Part shown: piece by piece, positions 60,201 to 64,000 of the stretch
How the letters are laid out: every line of letters begins with the position of its first letter
How positions within the stretch are numbered: position 1 is the first letter of the stretch
DNA from: Acanthornis magna
Taxonomy: Eukaryota > Chordata > Aves > Passeriformes > Acanthizidae
Length of the DNA stretch: 64,000 nucleotides
Assembly (NCBI GenBank): GCA_036785705.1
Contig: JAWUZG010000173.1
Span: forward strand, 2,899,001 to 2,963,000
Direction: 5' to 3'
The notes under the pieces: model-generated
What the model was told of the DNA's origin: nothing
Database searches by the model: none
What the model saw: only the letters and a program-made list of their open reading frames with translations
Made by a program: the position numbers and the translations under genes

Positions 60201-63200
60201 GGAGGACTACAATAAATATTCTGTGTAGTAACTAACGATACTGTTGACCATTCACCTAAAATGATGAATCACAGTGAACAAGGGTATATTAACTTTCATT
60301 TTTTCATCTTTCAGTGCTCATTGCTTTTCACCGAACAGTCATTCTCAAGACAACCTCCACTACTTTGCCTGCAGGGAAGGTTTATAGTAACAGCAAGAAC
60401 GATCTCCGAAAAGTAATGAACATCACTGGACTGCCCATCTCTTGAAAACCTGTATAAACTAAATAACTAATAATGGCTGCCTGCAGCAGTTAATACTTTT
60501 CACTTGTAATGATTTGGATGAGGAATAAACCAAGGAATGCTTTATTACAAAAAGAGGAAGCAAAATGTCACATTGGGGGTGAAAAAACTTAGCCTGAATG
60601 AAAATCTCTAAATGTACATATACACATAACTACAGTGTCTGTGCCAAAGAATGATAAAGTGGATGATTGTGGCAGCTTCTAAATGAAAGACTAAATAGAT
60701 CAGGGATTTTCTTCAGAAGGATATATATGAGAGGATTTTAAAAAATCTTAGAACTGATTGTTGACAACTGGAGCAAAGTACTGAATGAGTTTCTGCTGTT
60801 TATTATAGGTTAAGAATATGGTAAAATACCAGTAAGTGCAAAACAACAGAAGAACAGTTATTAGGGGTTTGGGGGGTTTTTGTTTTGTTTTTGGGCTGTT
60901 TGGTGGTTCGTTTTTTTTCAACAGTATTTAGGAATTCAGTGTTATAGGATGTTGTGGAGGACAAAATTAGAACAGACAAGTTTTTGGAAAACAGGCCCAA
61001 TATTCACAACAGAAACATGGTGGGGATTATTTCCTTGACTAAGGAAATTCTAAGCAGAACTAACCCCTAGTGGAAGATAGCTTAGAACCTTCTTTCTAAT
61101 GGTTATGTTTCTGTATTTATTACTGACTCTTGTTGCAAAAGGTTTCTGCCTAAGCAGCATTTTAAACCGGTTGAACTAGGATTTTTTATTGTTCACTTTT
61201 TATATATTTTCCGTGATTTAGATTCTATGATTTAAAAAATGAGTTCTAGAAAGGCATTTGCAGTACATTGAACACTTCACCAAAGTGTTTATGGAGAGGA
61301 AAGACAGCATTTTTGCAACTTCTTTGTTAAATTACATTGCTGGTTGGACATTCCTAGATCTTTGGTGAATTCTTAATACCTTAGGGTATTTCAGAGCAAA
61401 AAAATTGTAAGCATGTAAAATGTCTCTGCCATTGTATTACTCTTCCGCAGAGGACAGCAGAGATTTATACACTGAGGATTTATCAATTCTTCAGGTTTGT
61501 CAGGAGGAGGCTTTTTTGTAAGGAGTAGGCTTCCAAGCCAACATGAAATTGTGACATGATTTTGTCAGAAATTGGTTGTCAGCCTTTCTTTAATCACCTA
61601 GTGAAAAAAAGTTTTGAGCAAAATCAGTAATGAAAAATTCTCTTTGGCTGTCAGATGTGTGAATACTGAAGCCCTTCTAGATCTGGATTCTGAGGGACTC
61701 TCACAATTTTCAGTCATTTCATTCACTTACCAAGAAAATTTTTATTTTAACCTGATCCATAGCTCATTGTAGTCAATATAAGAAATGCACCAATTCCTGT
61801 AAAATTTGGCTCAAGCCCAAAATAAAAAGCTTCTTAATTTAGATCTCCAGTTTTGATGAGAAGTTACTTTATAGCCGTCTTTATATGCAAATTAAAATTG
61901 TGGTTGTTATGGTTGCTATTTATCACGATGACTGTTTACTCCAGGTAGCTCTCAAATTTCTTTAATAATTTGTGCTATTGCCCTCCAGAATTACAGAGAG
62001 AAATCTTTCATCTAATTGCTAGACCCTATATGCAAATGCTGTCAGATTTAATTAGTATTTTCCCCCTTGAAATGATGAACAAAGCTCAAGAAATTTCAGA
62101 TGGATCATGTTCCAGAGATATTACATTAGAAATCCAATGCTGTTCCACAAGAAGTATTATAGCTGCATGTCCCCAGAGTGTTAACAAACATGGGCCTGGC
62201 CTGTAATGAGTCTGCTGGTGCACACACTTCAAAATGTCACATCTAAATGGGACAGTGGAGATTACTGAAATCTGTGTTAGCATCCACCAGAACTGGTAGT
62301 CTATATGGCATCACACAGAACTATAATGAATTATGAGTTTAGTCAGAAAAGAGGCATAAATGTATGAGTATCCTCAACAGGATAGCTCAGGAGCAGAATT
62401 GATACCAACAGATTATGTCAATCTATAATTTAGAGGTGTGAATTGGTTTGCTTAAAGTATATCCTTACGTATGTTCATACACAAACCAAGTGATCTACCA
62501 GTAAAACTTAATCTGGATTTTCCATCCCTTACCATAATTTCCATTTTCAACCGAAGCTGGACTTGCAAAGTATATACTATAAAATTATCTTTGCAAGTGC
62601 TCTGTTGGGATACTTAATGGGTTTAAACAGGAATGAGGCCAAATAAGCTCTCACAGCGTGGCAGGAAGAGATCACAAATTTAATAGAAGTAAGGTGCTTT
62701 ACTTTCCTTCTGGACTGCCCATCATGACACAAATCACTCTTCCTTGACTAAAGAATGGGGCCTGACATAAAAAGCTTGAAATCCTTTTGGGATCATGTGG
62801 CCTTCCTTTCTTCAATTCTCTGTGCTGGCTCATAACACACATGTCTGTGCAAAGTCTCTCATGAGCAGTAAATTTGTGCCCAGCCTTTGTGTTTTCTCTT
62901 TTGACACAGTATTGCACAGGTATTGTCTTCCTCAAGACAGGAGTAAAGTTTAGATGTCTCTGAAGGAACACAGCACACCTTCCCGCAATAGAAGGAACCA
63001 AGTAAACTTGTTAACGTTCTCTTCCTAGATTTTATATGTTTAAATTCAGTAAGATTCCTTCCATCCAACCCTTATATATTCAGATGCAGATTTGATTTAA
63101 GTAATTTAAGTAGCTTTGCTTCAAGGCTGTATACAAGCAGACAGAACACCAGCTTCTTGCAGAGACTTGATTCCTACTTGATGATGCACTGTGTTTTATG

Positions 63201-64000
63201 CCAGTGTAATCCATGTCCTGATCCATTCTGTTTGTGACATTTTTCTCAATGGTGTGTATCTCAAACACTTATACTTTTGTTGAACTGGAACTGGGGACTT
63301 CCACTGGGTTTGCAGCCATTTAAGAAATCTGGCCTAAATATTCAAGTCGGTGACACAGCTACTCAATTTCAGGCACTAGTGCCAGAGACACTGGCTAGCT
63401 CACTGAATGTATTAATCCCCAAATAAATTCTATCGATTATAAATAAGTTTTAGCCTAGTTTCAGAGTCACTTAATCTCAAGGGCTTGAAGAGATCCTGAC
63501 GTTTGAAGGCAATATGAGTGAATCTGCACAGCTGCCCCAGTGCATTGTTTGTCCACAGAGTAGTAGCAATTATTATTACATCATACTTTTGATCTGAGCA
63601 ATGCTCAATCTCCTCTGACAAACAGAGCTAGATACTGTAAGTTTCAAAGGTGAATAAGCTCACTGAGTTACTGTTTCAGGCAAGGATATTAGAATAAAGC
63701 AAGTGAAATTTCTCATGTCCAAAGAAGAAGAGGATAAGCTGCAGTCATCTGAGCATGACTCCAGTTTCAGCATGCACTTGTAAAAACAGAATATTAACAG
63801 TAGTCTATTGACATCTGCCTTTTGGATAGGTTGGCAAATGCTTCTCACAGAACCCATATCTGTAAAGAGGCCCAGTGTAAAGGAACCACCTTAGATATAA
63901 TTTTCATCACACCCAACCATAGGAAGTGTGCCCATATCACTTGGTTACCCACACACTTGCAATATTGATCTTAGTCTTCCAAACCCCAGCTAGATATATG
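57251..64000. other. Unique non-coding DNA to the window end
   Basis: This is 6.7 kb without recognised transposons. It holds a splice-acceptor-bounded open segment at 60315-60445 with a downstream AATAAA at 60524-60529, and a conserved-element-like stretch at 61860-62200 with two ATGCAAAT octamers. All frames with ATG are 100 codons or shorter and unremarkable. G/T-rich low complexity occurs at about 60864-60920. Confidence 0.5.

Noticed and set aside
61885..62037. ATGCAAAT octamers as a significant enrichment across the whole window
   Set aside because: The octamer also occurs near 4911, 28937, 29562, 32222 and 58686. In AT-rich DNA of this length several are expected, so only local clustering is reported, and cautiously.
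1..64000. tRNA, rRNA, CRISPR arrays, mitochondrial insertions and telomere or satellite repeats
   Set aside because: I looked for conserved arms, spaced direct repeats, TTAGGG arrays and familiar rRNA or mitochondrial words by eye and found none. A computed search could still find diverged copies.

Overview
This window looks like ordinary nuclear DNA from a bird. The diagnostic signal is fifteen 3'-anchored fragments of CR1, the dominant LINE of sauropsid genomes. Their 3' ends carry the avian CR1 octamer tail (ATTCTATG units) or its reverse complement. There is also one solo LTR of an avian-type endogenous retrovirus. The rest is AT-rich single-copy DNA with homopolymers and microsatellites. 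Nothing prokaryotic was seen: no dense ORFs, operons, Shine-Dalgarno sites, rRNA, tRNA or CRISPR. A songbird or other neoavian source is plausible from the mix of CR1 3' ends and the LTR, but this is inference.

No protein-coding gene can be supported. The longest open frames (about 120-170 codons) are explained by CR1 shadows, low-complexity tracts such as (GAGAAA)n and (TTG)n, the solo LTR, or lengths expected by chance in about 128 kb of double-stranded AT-rich sequence. The window is best read as a gene desert or the inside of a very large intron.

Layout: 1-7 kb is unique, with two TTTA-type microsatellites and one possible degraded LTR. A plus-strand CR1 with an internal deletion lies near 7.0 kb. 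7.3-19.3 kb is unique with homopolymers, a (TTG)n repeat and two short minus-strand CR1 tails. 19.3-27 kb holds four CR1 copies, two of them over 400 bp. 27-33.9 kb is a long AT-rich stretch free of recognisable transposons. 33.9-34.8 kb has two plus-strand CR1 copies in a row, the second with an unusually long octamer tail. 37.9-38.2 kb is a nearly 300-bp polypurine tract. 44.3-47.2 kb is a transposon cluster: three CR1 copies and the solo LTR, with a pentanucleotide microsatellite grown from one CR1 tail. 47.2-64 kb is mostly unique, with three minus-strand CR1 fragments and several segments that look like conserved non-coding elements.

No genes act together here. The functional candidates are non-coding: promoter and enhancer motifs in the solo LTR, possible conserved regulatory elements (about 48.5, 49.2, 50.6, 53.4 and 62.0 kb), and two weak, phase-compatible splice-bounded segments at 41.3 and 60.3 kb that could be exons of an unrecognised transcript. 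No wholly new biological system was found.
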